From a marine gamma proteobacterium HTCC2080 (lineage in GTDB: Bacteria; Pseudomonadota; Gammaproteobacteria; Pseudomonadales; Halieaceae): a stretch of DNA of 64,000 bases. Each line of letters starts with the position of its first letter. The stretch's first letter is position 1. The stretch covers positions 1 through 64,000 of the forward strand of contig AAVV01000010.1 in the NCBI GenBank assembly GCA_000169115.1. The letters are read 5' to 3'. Shown piece after piece: positions 24,281 through 33,344 of the stretch. The notes beneath the pieces were generated by a model. It did no database searches, was not told where the DNA came from, and worked only from the letters and a program-made list of their open reading frames with translations. The position numbers and the translations under genes are program-made.

Positions 24281-26323
24281 TTAACTCTTGGGAACTGACT
24301 GACCTGAGTTCACAGGCAGAACAGAGACATTCTCGGCCTGAGCGACCTGACGAGCACGCTTACCCACACGGCCCTGCTTCAGCCAAACAAAATCATGGCG
24401 GACTTCATGAGCGTCAAAACCGCTCACATAATTGCGAAGGATTTTGGTGATCGCGTCGCAATCAAGTGTTCCGCAGGCTTCAATCAAAGCGCGTGTCGCC
24501 ACCTCCAGCACATCAAAATCTAAACTGTCTTCCTCGGCGCGCATGATCATAGGGTGGCCCGTGCCAGCTACCGAGGTGCCCAACAACAATTCTTCATGAA
24601 GCTTTTCGCCAGGCCGCAATCCGATAAATTCGATATCGATGTGGTCCGAGGCTAATGCGTCACCCTCAAGCTCGTAACCACTCAAACGAATCATGCGTCT
24701 AGCGAGGTCAACAATACGTACAGGCTCGCCCATATCCAGAACAAAGACGTCACCACCCGTTCCCATCGCCCCCGTTTGTAAAACGAGCTGAGCGGCCTCA
24801 GTAATGCTCATAAAATATCTGGAGACGTCAGGGTGGGTAACTGTGACCGGCCCTCCGCATTCGATCTGTTCTCTAAACAAAGGAACAACAGATCCTGATG
24901 AACCCAGCACATTACCGAAGCGCACGATGCAGAATCGTGTCGGAGTTTCGCGTTGCGCCAATCCCTGCACAATGAGTTCGGCAAAGCGCTTTGAAGCGCC
25001 CATGATATTAGCAGGGCGTACCGCCTTATCCGTTGAAACCAGAACGAAAGTTTCAACACCCGCACGCTCAGCGGCGCGCGCTGCTGACCAGGTGCCCTCA
25101 ACGTTATTAGCCACCCCCTCGGCGACATTATATTCCACTAGGGGAACATGCTTGTAGGCTGCGGCGTGGTAGACCGTCTGCACATTGAATGTTTTATACA
25201 AAGCTTCCAATCTACGCTCATCACGAACCGAACCCAGCAACGTTACAACTGGAAAACGGTAATTTGCTTCATGGCAAAGCGCTCTAAGCTCCTGCTCAAT
25301 GTTGTAGAGCGCAAACTCTGAAATATCGAGCAAAATGAGTTCTCGTGGGGCCGAGGCCATAATCTGTCGACATAATTCTGAACCAATTGACCCCCCAGCA
25401 CCGGTCACCATGACAACTTTGTCATGCAGGCAGCTATCGATCAGCTCGGGGTGTGGGGGAACAGGATCCCGGCCCAGCAGGTCATCAAGATCGACATCTT
25501 GAATTTGGTTGACACTCGCCCTTCCACCCACCAGCTCCGAAATTTTGGGTACCGTACGAACATGAACGGGGATGCCAACTAGAGCATTGATAATTTCGCG
25601 CCGGCGCTCAGGAGAGGCAGAAGGTACAGCTAACAATACTTGAGCAATTTTTTGCTCTCTAACTAGCGTTTCTAGTGATTTGGAAGAAAAAACAGGTCGA
25701 CCATTAATGACCGTGTTTCGCAACGATGTGTCATCGTCTACGAACGCGTAAACCTCATAATTAGCTCCGTGATTTAAGGCGTGCAATAACTGACGCCCCG
25801 ATTCACCTGCGCCATAGATCAACACCTTTCTCGAGCCACGCTCGGAAGATGCCTGATAGTACGCCCGGGTCAACAGGCGAACTCCCCCTGTTCCAAAAAA
25901 CAACAGCAGCCAGAATATACCCGGCGCCGCAGGTGCAACATTGAGTTGCCAGTAAAAATTCAAAAGTGCAAAACCCAGTGCCACAATCGTCACCGCGCCC
26001 ACTAAGTCCCAAACCGCATGAGGACCCATGTGACGAATAAGCGATCGATACAAGCGACGACCAACAAAAACAGTGGCAGCAAAGGAAACCATGCCAAAAA
26101 GTACCAACAGCTCAAAGGTATTTGCTGGAAAGAGTGGGCGATCGTATCCGAGACTTGACGATCCCATTAGGGCAAGGCAGACCAGGCACAAATCTGCCAT
26201 CAGCAGCACCGTAAAACGCACATTGTGCGCTGACATCATTGGGGTACCAACACGCTTTGATCCCTCAACGTTGACTGCTTCGGAACGGGGTCGACTCAAC
26301 TGCTTCGCAAGGTGCTTTACCAT
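24281..26323 (-). CDS. WbpM/FlaA1-type membrane nucleotide-sugar 4,6-dehydratase
   Basis: 680 residues. Four transmembrane helices lie in the first 140 residues, then a CoA-binding-like Rossmann module (VLIYGAGESGRQLLHAL), then the short-chain dehydrogenase domain with NAD site MVTGAGGSIGSELCRQI at about 300, HAAAYKHVPLVEYN and NIMGASKRFAE, which gives the M-x-x-x-K form of the catalytic pair found in WbpM-type enzymes. WbpM makes UDP-4-keto-6-deoxy-GlcNAc for O-antigen sugars. In Pseudomonas wbpM sits next to a comEA-like gene; here the comEA-like gene is three genes upstream. The last 25 residues are a polar tail. Confidence 0.9.
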   Translation of the reverse strand: MVKHLAKQLSRPRSEAVNVEGSKRVGTPMMSAHNVRFTVLLMADLCLVCLALMGSSSLGYDRPLFPANTFELLVLFGMVSFAATVFVGRRLYRSLIRHMGPHAVWDLVGAVTIVALGFALLNFYWQLNVAPAAPGIFWLLLFFGTGGVRLLTRAYYQASSERGSRKVLIYGAGESGRQLLHALNHGANYEVYAFVDDDTSLRNTVINGRPVFSSKSLETLVREQKIAQVLLAVPSASPERRREIINALVGIPVHVRTVPKISELVGGRASVNQIQDVDLDDLLGRDPVPPHPELIDSCLHDKVVMVTGAGGSIGSELCRQIMASAPRELILLDISEFALYNIEQELRALCHEANYRFPVVTLLGSVRDERRLEALYKTFNVQTVYHAAAYKHVPLVEYNVAEGVANNVEGTWSAARAAERAGVETFVLVSTDKAVRPANIMGASKRFAELIVQGLAQRETPTRFCIVRFGNVLGSSGSVVPLFREQIECGGPVTVTHPDVSRYFMSITEAAQLVLQTGAMGTGGDVFVLDMGEPVRIVDLARRMIRLSGYELEGDALASDHIDIEFIGLRPGEKLHEELLLGTSVAGTGHPMIMRAEEDSLDFDVLEVATRALIEACGTLDCDAITKILRNYVSGFDAHEVRHDFVWLKQGRVGKRARQVAQAENVSVLPVNSGQSVPKS

Positions 26324-26396
26324 TTCGACTGTTTATTCCTATATGCAGCTCGCCGACCTGCAAGAAACGGCCGTAACACGGACACCCAGTTTACGA

Positions 26397-27353
26397 TTAG
26401 CGCCGGCTGTATGCCACTAGTACCAGTGAAGGAATCGTCGCGAAAATTACCGCAAAAACAGGGGAATAAGAACCAAATATAGCCCATATAGCCATCGGAA
26501 TCTGCCATAAAACCTGCAGCCCAAGGAGACCGACATTGATCACAAGCACCGAATCAGAGGCCCTTTTGAGACGCTGATAGGTGTGGTCGCTATGCCCCTG
26601 TACGGGGGATTTACCCTGCGCTAATCGTATGAGTAATGTACATGTGGCATCCACAATAAATGGCATCATCAGAATCAACCATACGGCGCCCAATCGGTTG
26701 TCTTGACCTGCGGCATATAAACCCACGCAACCCAAATAAAAACCTATAAATACTGCACCGCTGTCCCCCATAAAAAAACGCGCAGGGGGCCAGTTTCGCC
26801 ATAAAAACGGTATTAAAGCCCCTGCAAGCACAAGAGCAACGTGACTTACTCCTAAGGCCCCGGGTACAAAAAAACTGATACCGCCCAGACCGAGACAGAC
26901 ACTGAGAGCTTGAGTGCCAACGAAACCATCAAGGCCATCCATGAAATTAACCAAGTTAATGGTCCACCCCAAAGCCAATATAGCCAGTCCAATAATGAGC
27001 ACAGGCGTGGCGTTCAGCAGTGCCACTACAGCGACTGAGGAGCTCGCCAGGTAAACAAATAGGCGTAGCCAGACCGGTAGTGCATAGCGGTCGTCAATTA
27101 AACCCACCAAAGCAACCAACAAGCCCCCGCCTTGTAAAACCCAAAGCACCAAGGGTGCCTCAAAGGTGGCAGTATTAGGTACAAAGAGGGCCAAAATCAC
27201 AGCTAACGCGAAACAGATACCTGCCCCAACAGGTGTAGGACTCAGGTGCGCGCTTCGTGCATAGGGCCTATCAACAAAACCCCACCGTATTGCCGCTTGT
27301 GGAAAACAAAGCAGTAAAAACCAGGAGGTACAAAAAGCTAGAACAACAGCCAT
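26397..27353 (-). CDS. MraY/WecA/WbpL-like undecaprenyl-phosphate glycosyl-1-phosphate transferase
   Basis: 318 residues, about 10 hydrophobic helices. The family signatures are all present: GLIDDRYALP (Asp pair, Mg site), NLVNFMDGLDGFVG, ARFFMGDSGAVFIG and the cytoplasmic loop with GHSDHTYQRL. It would start a lipid-linked glycan by moving a HexNAc-1-phosphate onto undecaprenyl phosphate in the inner membrane. It overlaps the epimerase gene by 1 nt (TGATG) and precedes the wbpM-like gene, the same trio as wbpV-wbpL-wbpM at the end of Pseudomonas O-antigen loci. Confidence 0.9.
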   Translation of the reverse strand: MAVVLAFCTSWFLLLCFPQAAIRWGFVDRPYARSAHLSPTPVGAGICFALAVILALFVPNTATFEAPLVLWVLQGGGLLVALVGLIDDRYALPVWLRLFVYLASSSVAVVALLNATPVLIIGLAILALGWTINLVNFMDGLDGFVGTQALSVCLGLGGISFFVPGALGVSHVALVLAGALIPFLWRNWPPARFFMGDSGAVFIGFYLGCVGLYAAGQDNRLGAVWLILMMPFIVDATCTLLIRLAQGKSPVQGHSDHTYQRLKRASDSVLVINVGLLGLQVLWQIPMAIWAIFGSYSPVFAVIFATIPSLVLVAYSRR

Positions 27354-28252
27354 CAGGCTGTGCCCTCCTCTTTAGATGAACGAAGCAAGCGCTCCAATGA
27401 CCAGACAGCACTATCGAAGGGCTGTGCGACCTCGCCACACCAGTAAGTCCCGCCTAAAGAAGCCGCTAGAGCCCGTGTTTTATGCGACGGCAAGCCAGCC
27501 AAACCCACTAAAACAAAACGCCATAGCAGCCTTGGCAAGCTTAGGGTTGCCTTTACTCCCAGAGCTTTACCGATTCGAGATGCCGAATAGCACTGACCAT
27601 CAGTAACCGCTAGGGGGTGGTTTCTAACAACATATTCCGAACCCGAATCCCACAGCAAAAAAATAATAAGCGCAACAAGATCAGGTCGTGCCACCAAACT
27701 ACGATGGCCTTCGGTCGGCAGCGACACCGGCAATAGGCGCTGCCATTTTTTCAATGCAGCAAGATTTGCGGTGAGTGTACGATCGTAGACCAAAGCGGGC
27801 CTTAATATCACGAGTTCGCAGCTGCTAGAACTCAACTCCCTTGAAACCGCGATTTCCGCCTGCCACTTAGATGCCGCGTAAGGAGACAGCGGCTCTGGTA
27901 TCTCAGACGCGAGGGTCCCAGGATCAATTATCGTCGCAGGCACTACGTTCAAAGAACTCATAAAAATAAATTGCTTAACACCAGCGACCTCTGCAGCTGA
28001 TGCGAGTGCACGGCAAGCCTCAACGTTAACCTGCTGGTATGCAGAAAAATCGCCTTTACTATGAGCGATCCCTGCACAGTGAATAACGACGGTGATTTCT
28101 GCAAACAGACCATAGGAGTGACTGCGCTGACTCAGATCTAAAAAGCGGTCACAGGCATTTCTACCCGCGGTAATAACGGGAACTCCTTGTTCCTCTAGGC
28201 CAGCGTAAACTGCGCTGCCAACATAACCCGAGGCACCAGTAAGTAAAATCAC
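27353..28252 (-). CDS. NAD-dependent epimerase/dehydratase (WbpV-like extended SDR)
   Basis: 299 residues. The nucleotide-binding motif ILLTGASGYVGSAVYAGL is at the N-terminus and the catalytic Ser / Tyr-x-x-x-Lys appears as MSSLNVV and PYAASKWQAE. It uses a GTG start at 28252. Extended SDRs next to WecA-like transferases act as UDP-sugar 4-epimerases or 4-ketoreductases of the initiating sugar (WbpV reduces the 4-keto sugar to UDP-FucNAc precursor). I infer the same role here from the WbpM-WbpL-like neighbours. Confidence 0.85.
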   Translation of the reverse strand: MILLTGASGYVGSAVYAGLEEQGVPVITAGRNACDRFLDLSQRSHSYGLFAEITVVIHCAGIAHSKGDFSAYQQVNVEACRALASAAEVAGVKQFIFMSSLNVVPATIIDPGTLASEIPEPLSPYAASKWQAEIAVSRELSSSSCELVILRPALVYDRTLTANLAALKKWQRLLPVSLPTEGHRSLVARPDLVALIIFLLWDSGSEYVVRNHPLAVTDGQCYSASRIGKALGVKATLSLPRLLWRFVLVGLAGLPSHKTRALAASLGGTYWCGEVAQPFDSAVWSLERLLRSSKEEGTA

Positions 28253-28279
28253 CTTGGAGCCTCAGGATGTCGAAAATCG

Positions 28280-28624
28280 TCACTTGAGAACAATGCGATC
28301 TCTGTTGCTTGCAATAATTGATTCGCCAATGCCTTTGACTTCGACGAGTTCATCAATGGACTCAAAAGGCCCGTAAGACTCCCGGTGCTCCACAATCCGA
28401 TAGGCCTTTGCCAAGCCAATCCCCAAGAGACTATCCGATAAGAGCTCTGGCGAAGCAGTATTGATATTGACCTGCGAGGACTGACTAAAAACCGGCGGGC
28501 TCGAAAAAGCCAGGGCGAAACACAGAACTGCAGTGCCCACGACTTGGTGTAGAGGGAATAACCCATGTAGATTACCCCAGAGACTAGGGCTTGATTTGCT
28601 GGAACCACTGGTGAAGAAAGACAT
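28280..28624 (-). CDS. ComEA-like helix-hairpin-helix protein
   Basis: 114 residues: a cytoplasmic N-stretch, one hydrophobic segment (about 27-46), then a single ComEA-type HhH domain, VNINTASPELL ... GIGLAKAYRIVEHR ... LVEVKGIGESII. It probably binds DNA in the periplasm, as ComEA does in DNA uptake; many gammaproteobacteria carry this short form next to O-antigen genes (PA3140-like in Pseudomonas, from memory). A frame on the same strand from 28707 overlapping it is a shadow. Confidence 0.8.
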   Translation of the reverse strand: MSFFTSGSSKSSPSLWGNLHGLFPLHQVVGTAVLCFALAFSSPPVFSQSSQVNINTASPELLSDSLLGIGLAKAYRIVEHRESYGPFESIDELVEVKGIGESIIASNRDRIVLK

Positions 28625-28725
28625 GGCAACATACTCCTGTTATTTAAGTAGAAGAACCTTAGATGGCTCAAAAACAGGTTATGAAATAAAGCTAAGAACG
28701 GGGACATCAGCGGCCTCCATCGCCC

Positions 28726-29427
28726 TCAAACGGGCGCTAGAGATAATAGGATCCGCTTGACCACTCCCAGGGGATCAGCTGCCGCGGTAATAGACCGCCC
28801 CATCACCAAATAATCAGCCCCTGCAGAAACCGCTGCGGCAGGCTCAACAACACGCTTCTGATCACCAGCTGCATCTCCTTTGAGACGAATCCCGGGGGTC
28901 ACCAAGGCAAACTCAGGGCGGACAATTTTTCTAAGCTCAGACGCCTCTTGAGCCGAACATACAACACCATCAAGCCCAGCATTTTCGGCAAGCTTTGCCA
29001 GATCCAAAACACGCCCCAGAGCAGCGCCGTGAAAACCCACCTCTGCAAGATCTGACTCCGCCATGCTTGTCAGCACGGTGACGGCCGTTAGGAGTGGCTT
29101 ATTTTCTCGACCCGCAAGTGCGTCACAGGCAGCTCTCATCATTGAGGCCCCTCCGCTCGCGTGGACGTTGACCATCCATACGCCAAGATCAGCGGCGGCG
29201 GTAACGGCCTTCGCCACCGTGTTTGGAATGTCGTGAAACTTAAGATCCAAAAACACATCAAAGCCACGGTTAACAAGCTGCTCGACCGCTTGAGGACCAA
29301 CCCGGGTAAATAACTGCTTTCCCACCTTTACCCGACACATTGAAGGGTCTAGCTGGTCGATAAGCTGCAACACATGATCCATCTCGTCGAAATCGAGCGC
29401 CACAATCAAAGCTCTATGATCAACCAT
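28726..29427 (-). CDS. pyrF: Orotidine 5'-phosphate decarboxylase
   Basis: 233 residues, the usual size. The catalytic centre reads FDVFLDLKFHDIPNTVAKA (Asp-x-Lys-x-x-Asp), with the phosphate-binding VTPGIRL near residue 185 and ADYLVMGRSI at the end. It catalyses the last step of UMP synthesis. The ATG at 29427 overlaps the lapB stop by 8 nt, as in other gammaproteobacteria where lapAB-pyrF is a conserved unit. Confidence 0.96.
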   Translation of the reverse strand: MVDHRALIVALDFDEMDHVLQLIDQLDPSMCRVKVGKQLFTRVGPQAVEQLVNRGFDVFLDLKFHDIPNTVAKAVTAAADLGVWMVNVHASGGASMMRAACDALAGRENKPLLTAVTVLTSMAESDLAEVGFHGAALGRVLDLAKLAENAGLDGVVCSAQEASELRKIVRPEFALVTPGIRLKGDAAGDQKRVVEPAAAVSAGADYLVMGRSITAAADPLGVVKRILLSLAPV

Positions 29428-30631
29428 TTAATGCCTCACCTGTCGTCCCTAAATCCCGAATAGTGCCCCAATGCTTACAGCCTGGACAATACCAGTGCAG
29501 CTGCTGGTTACGAAATCCGCAGTGAGTACAGCGATAAGAAAACCGTTGATCAATGATCTTTTCAATAGTTTCAAGCTCTAGAGACTCATCATCCCCCGCC
29601 TCTGTCGAATCGTGAAGACTCATAAGCAACGCCACACCGCGTAGCGAGGGTTTGTCTTTCAGACTTAGGCGTAAAAACTTTTTTGCCGCGTCATTGCCAA
29701 TCGTGCCGTGTAACTCGTGAGCAATAGCGAGCGCAAGCGGCGTTGTTGGCGTTCGCTCAAAACACCCCTCAAGGTAGGAACGTAAATTTTTTCTTATCCC
29801 CAATGAATCCATCGCCTCTCTCATGAGCGGCGTGACCTCTGCCAAGTACTCTGGTCCTTGATCAAAAACCGTCTTGAGAATTTTAATACTCTGCTCCGGT
29901 TGTCCCGCGGATAACTCAAGAGCACCCAAGGATAGCGTGGCGCGGACACAAACCTTGTCGTAGCGCAGCGCTTTAGCCAGCAGCTCTCGGCCCTCTCCAT
30001 AGTCTCCACGGACCCTGGCCAACTCCGCCTGCTCGCAATAGTAATGCGCTAACAGTACACCAACCGGCTGACCAACTTCGTCAGCAGCGTTATCGGCTGA
30101 TTTAATCAAGCTTCGCTTAGGAAGTAATTCTTCAGCAACATCGCAGGCAGCTGACCAATCCCTCTGAGCCTCATAAATTTCCAGCAGATGGCGACGCGCT
30201 ACTCTCCGGTGGTTGCCTGACTCGGCCACAAGATCAATCAATAATTTTTCAGCTCGATCAAGCAGGCCCGCGGAAATATAGTCCCTGGCAAGCTCAAGGT
30301 GCGCTAGGTGCAATTGCGTCTGAGGCAAACTCGGCCGTGCCAGTAAATTTTGATGAACTCTTATGGCGCGCTCCACCTCACCACGACGACGCAGCACATT
30401 GCCCAATGCAATATGTGTATCAAACGTCTCGGCATTAACTTCCAATGCCTGGGTAAACGCATCGATAGCATTATCTTGACTACCATCAAGAAGAAAATTT
30501 AAACCACGATAATATTCAGAAGGAGGTTGCGCTGAACTGCCCCAAATTAAGGGTCGATTACCCCGTCGCCCCAGCCACCAGCCGGCGGCGATAGCCGCAG
30601 TTAGGGTGAGTAGTAAGAGAAGATCAATCAC
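29420..30631 (-). CDS. lapB: LapB (YciM), TPR regulator of LPS assembly
   Basis: 403 residues from the GTG at 30631; a TTG at 30646 is the longer alternative, but family members start just before the membrane helix. One N-terminal helix ([20 protein letters not shown]), then a series of TPR helices (about 40-350), then a rubredoxin-like zinc/iron site YRCTHCGFRNQQLHWYCPGC-x-x-W at the C-terminus. LapB sits in the inner membrane facing the cytoplasm and directs FtsH to LpxC, limiting LPS synthesis. It overlaps lapA and pyrF. Confidence 0.93.
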   Translation of the reverse strand: MIDLLLLLTLTAAIAAGWWLGRRGNRPLIWGSSAQPPSEYYRGLNFLLDGSQDNAIDAFTQALEVNAETFDTHIALGNVLRRRGEVERAIRVHQNLLARPSLPQTQLHLAHLELARDYISAGLLDRAEKLLIDLVAESGNHRRVARRHLLEIYEAQRDWSAACDVAEELLPKRSLIKSADNAADEVGQPVGVLLAHYYCEQAELARVRGDYGEGRELLAKALRYDKVCVRATLSLGALELSAGQPEQSIKILKTVFDQGPEYLAEVTPLMREAMDSLGIRKNLRSYLEGCFERTPTTPLALAIAHELHGTIGNDAAKKFLRLSLKDKPSLRGVALLMSLHDSTEAGDDESLELETIEKIIDQRFSYRCTHCGFRNQQLHWYCPGCKHWGTIRDLGTTGEALNG

Positions 30632-30935
30632 TCTCACTGAGCCCAAAACGACGCAGTCGGTCTACCTCAAGCTCGAGTTTGGTGTGCTGCCGGCGCAGAC
30701 GTGAATAGCGAGCCCGCTGCCGAAGGGACACAACCAAGCCACCTAACAACCCCGTCACACAGCCAGTTGCGAAAAATAACAGGAACCAGAGCGCAGCCGC
30801 ACGTTCAGAAAACTGCACGATTAACAAATCGAGGGGAACAGGGCTAGTATTTTGAATTGTAAACAACGCCCCCATCACAATCGCCGTACCAACAATGAGG
30901 AGACTCAGTAGAGCTCGCAGAAGCGCCACAATCAA
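30624..30935 (-). CDS. lapA: LapA domain protein (YciS)
   Basis: 103 residues with two transmembrane helices (about 5-27 and 45-70) separated by [14 protein letters not shown], the DUF1049/LapA signature, then a short charged coiled coil. LapA partners LapB in LPS assembly. The first codon is probably TTG at 30935 in a TTGA overlap with the ihfB stop; a GTG at 30929 is possible. Confidence 0.88.
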   Translation of the reverse strand: MIVALLRALLSLLIVGTAIVMGALFTIQNTSPVPLDLLIVQFSERAAALWFLLFFATGCVTGLLGGLVVSLRQRARYSRLRRQHTKLELEVDRLRRFGLSESD

Positions 30936-31228
30936 AAGCCAGCTTTTAACGAACGGTTAACGCGTTCCCGCAGTTCCTTACCCGGCTTAAAGTGAGGGAC
31001 GTGCTTTCCCTCTAACGCAACGCTATCGCCGGTTTTTGGGTTGCGCCCTTGGCGAGGTTCCCGGTAATGCAAAGAGAAGCTACCGAATCCACGAATCTCA
31101 ATACGCTCGCCACTCGACAGCGTTTCAGCCATATGATCAATCATCAACTTCACCGCCAGCTCAACATCTTTGGTACTAAGCTGCGACTGTTGAGAGGCTA
31201 TTTTTTCAATGAGCTCGCTTCGGGTCAT
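30932..31228 (-). CDS. ihfB: Integration host factor beta subunit
   Basis: 98 residues. The HU/IHF fold is complete: [14 protein letters not shown], then the beta arm with [25 protein letters not shown] and the DNA-minor-groove Pro, ending [15 protein letters not shown]. Together with IhfA it bends DNA. Its place after rpsA and before lapA is the standard one in gammaproteobacteria. Confidence 0.97.
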   Translation of the reverse strand: MTRSELIEKIASQQSQLSTKDVELAVKLMIDHMAETLSSGERIEIRGFGSFSLHYREPRQGRNPKTGDSVALEGKHVPHFKPGKELRERVNRSLKAGF

Positions 31229-31308
31229 GTACTTTTATTCAGCGCTTGGGATCGTTCATTTTCTAACGTCAGCAAAATCTTTTCAAGTTCCTAATTTACA
31301 TGACTTTT

Positions 31309-31479
31309 TTAAGCAAAAAATACAAGGCGGTTAAAAATAACCAGCCCGATGCAGCCAAGTCCACTGATTAAGCTCCAAAGAACAACTGGGATGAAGCTTT
31401 TAGTAGTCACGAACGAGGCACAGGGTATTTTCTGCTGAGCAAAAACTGCCGCTGACACCGATTGAGATAAAGCCAACAT
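31309..31479 (-). CDS. Possible 56-residue small membrane protein
   Basis: An ATG-to-TAA frame too short for most gene callers. The N-terminus MLALSQSVSAAVFAQQ looks like a short signal peptide or hydrophobic helix, Cys20 follows, and residues 30-55 form a clear membrane helix (PVVLWSLISG then LGCIGLVIFNRLVFF). There is no good ribosome site before the ATG; a GTG at 31410 would give only the C-terminal helix with charged start. It lies between the rpsA terminator and ihfB, same strand. Coding is not proven: the residue mix supports it, the missing ribosome site does not. Confidence 0.3.
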   Translation of the reverse strand: MLALSQSVSAAVFAQQKIPCASFVTTKSFIPVVLWSLISGLGCIGLVIFNRLVFFA

Positions 31480-31530
31480 AAAGCCGTTTTATTTCTGATA
31501 ATGCAGCGCCAGTTTCAACCGAACAAACAT

Positions 31531-31555
31531 AAAAAAGGCCGGCTTAAAGCCGGCC
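31531..31555 (-). terminator. Rho-independent terminator after rpsA
   Basis: On the minus strand a GC-only 7-bp stem GGCCGGC / GCCGGCC (31549-31555 and 31537-31543) with a 5-nt loop is followed by six T (31531-31536). It starts 22 nt after the rpsA stop. Confidence 0.9.
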
Positions 31556-31577
31556 ATTAGTGAACCACTCTAAGTGA

Positions 31578-33251
31578 TTACTGACTATCCATTTTCGCCT
31601 TAATTAGATCGCCAATAGTACCGGGTGAAGCAGCTTCGTCTTGTTGCTTGAGAGTCTCGACGGCCTCTTTCTCATCGGCCATATCCTTGGCCTTAATTGA
31701 CAGCCCCAAGGTGCGATTTTTGCGGTCGACATTGGTGATTTTAGCTTCCACCGAGTCGCCAACATTGATTACCGATCGCGCATCCTCAATGCGTTCAACA
31801 CTGATATCGCCAACCTTCAGATACCCTGATACCTCGTCTGAAAGCTTGATCAAAGCGCCTTTGGCATCAACTTCCAAAGCTTTACCAGTAACGATAGTGC
31901 CTCGGTCGTTATCGCTGACATAGAGCGTAAAGGCGTCTTCTTCCATCTGCTTGACACCCAGAGAAATCCGCTCGCGCTCAGGATCGATCGATAAAATAAC
32001 TGTCTCTATCTCGTCTCCCTTTTTGTAGTTACGAACAGCTTCCTCACCTGTTTCATTCCAGCTGATGTCGCTCAAATGCACCAGACCATCGATAGCTCCG
32101 TCGAGGCCAATAAAGATGCCAAAGTCAGTGATTGACTTAATGGTGCCTGAAATTCGATCACCCTTAGCATGGTCAGAAGCAAAAGCATCCCATGGGTTCT
32201 GAGTGCACTGTTTGATTCCCAAAGAGATGCGACGACGGTCTTCGTCAATATCAAGAACCATCACTTCGACTTCATCACCTAGCTGCACAATCTTTGAGGG
32301 ATGAACGTTTTTGTTGGTCCAATCCATCTCCGATACGTGAACCAGGCCTTCAACGCCCTCTTCGATCTCAGCAAAGCAACCGTAGTCAGTGAGGTTGGTT
32401 ACCTTAGCGTTAACCCGAGCACCCTCAGGGTAACGGTTGGTGATCTCTACCCATGGATCTTCACCCAATTGCTTTAAGCCTAGTGAAACGCGATTGCGCT
32501 CGCGATCAAACTTGAGGATTTTGACATCCATCTCTTGACCAACTTCTACAATCTCACTGGGGTGCTTAATACGCTTCCAAGCCATATCTGTGATATGCAG
32601 TAAGCCATCAACCCCGCCAAGATCCACGAAGGCGCCATAATCTGTGAGGTTCTTGACCACGCCTTTGACAGACATGCCCTCTTGCAGATTTTCAAGCAGC
32701 TCTTCCCGCTCTTGGCTGTTTGCAGCCTCCATAACAGCACGGCGAGAAACAACAACGTTGTTACGCTTCTGGTCGAGTTTAATGACCTTAAACTCGAGTT
32801 CCTTACCTTCAAGGTGCGTAGTCTCGCGAACCGGACGCACATCGATCAATGAACCCGGCAGGAAGGCTCTAATAGATTCGATATCAACAGTGAATCCGCC
32901 TTTAACCTTGCCGTTTATGATGCCGGTTACGACTTCGTCTGCCACATGCGCTGCCTCTAAGCGCTTCCACGCCTCAGCACGCTTGGCCTTTTCACGAGAA
33001 AGCTTGGTCTCGCCAAAACCGTCTTCAACAGTTTCAAGGGCTACCTGCACTTCATCGCCGATATTGAGTGTGCACTCACCGTTAGCATTGGTGAACTGGT
33101 CGAGTGGGATCACACCCTCTGACTTGAGGCCTGCGTGAACAGTAACCCACTCGTTATCAATATCGATGACAACGCCGGTTACGATAGATCCGGGCTCCAT
33201 ATCGACGGTTTTTAAGCTTTCTTCAAATAATTCTGCGAACGATTCGCTCAT
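31578..33251 (-). CDS. rpsA: 30S ribosomal protein S1
   Basis: 557 residues from the ATG at 33251 ([13 protein letters not shown]); the open frame continues upstream to 33317 without family similarity. Six S1 RNA-binding repeats are seen in order (for example [79 protein letters not shown]), the normal layout of gammaproteobacterial S1. It recruits mRNA to the 30S subunit. It follows cmk with a 93-nt gap that may hold an rpsA promoter. Confidence 0.97.
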   Translation of the reverse strand: MSESFAELFEESLKTVDMEPGSIVTGVVIDIDNEWVTVHAGLKSEGVIPLDQFTNANGECTLNIGDEVQVALETVEDGFGETKLSREKAKRAEAWKRLEAAHVADEVVTGIINGKVKGGFTVDIESIRAFLPGSLIDVRPVRETTHLEGKELEFKVIKLDQKRNNVVVSRRAVMEAANSQEREELLENLQEGMSVKGVVKNLTDYGAFVDLGGVDGLLHITDMAWKRIKHPSEIVEVGQEMDVKILKFDRERNRVSLGLKQLGEDPWVEITNRYPEGARVNAKVTNLTDYGCFAEIEEGVEGLVHVSEMDWTNKNVHPSKIVQLGDEVEVMVLDIDEDRRRISLGIKQCTQNPWDAFASDHAKGDRISGTIKSITDFGIFIGLDGAIDGLVHLSDISWNETGEEAVRNYKKGDEIETVILSIDPERERISLGVKQMEEDAFTLYVSDNDRGTIVTGKALEVDAKGALIKLSDEVSGYLKVGDISVERIEDARSVINVGDSVEAKITNVDRKNRTLGLSIKAKDMADEKEAVETLKQQDEAASPGTIGDLIKAKMDSQ

Positions 33252-33344
33252 GGGGCGTTCCTGTTGTTGCGGCATAAAATGCCTAGCCAATCCCCAGATA
33301 GGATTGGGTCTGCTCAAATTAGCGGTTGCCGAGGTATCTGGCCT

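Larger units (their letters stand above)
31229..31577. other. Intergenic stretch between rpsA and ihfB
   Basis: 349 bases. It holds the rpsA terminator at 31531-31555, the possible 56-codon ORF at 31309-31479, and presumably the ihfB promoter. It is A/T-richer than the flanking genes. No RNA gene pattern or operator was recognised. Confidence 0.5.

Noticed and set aside
28249-28707. A 152-codon minus-strand frame over comEA
   Set aside because: It overlaps the ComEA-like frame completely; the HhH motifs are in the other frame and this one is rich in Ser/Leu/Arg as shadows are.
32644-33138. A 164-codon plus-strand frame opposite rpsA
   Set aside because: Mirror frame of a highly biased ribosomal protein gene; Ser/Thr-rich composition is typical for such shadows.
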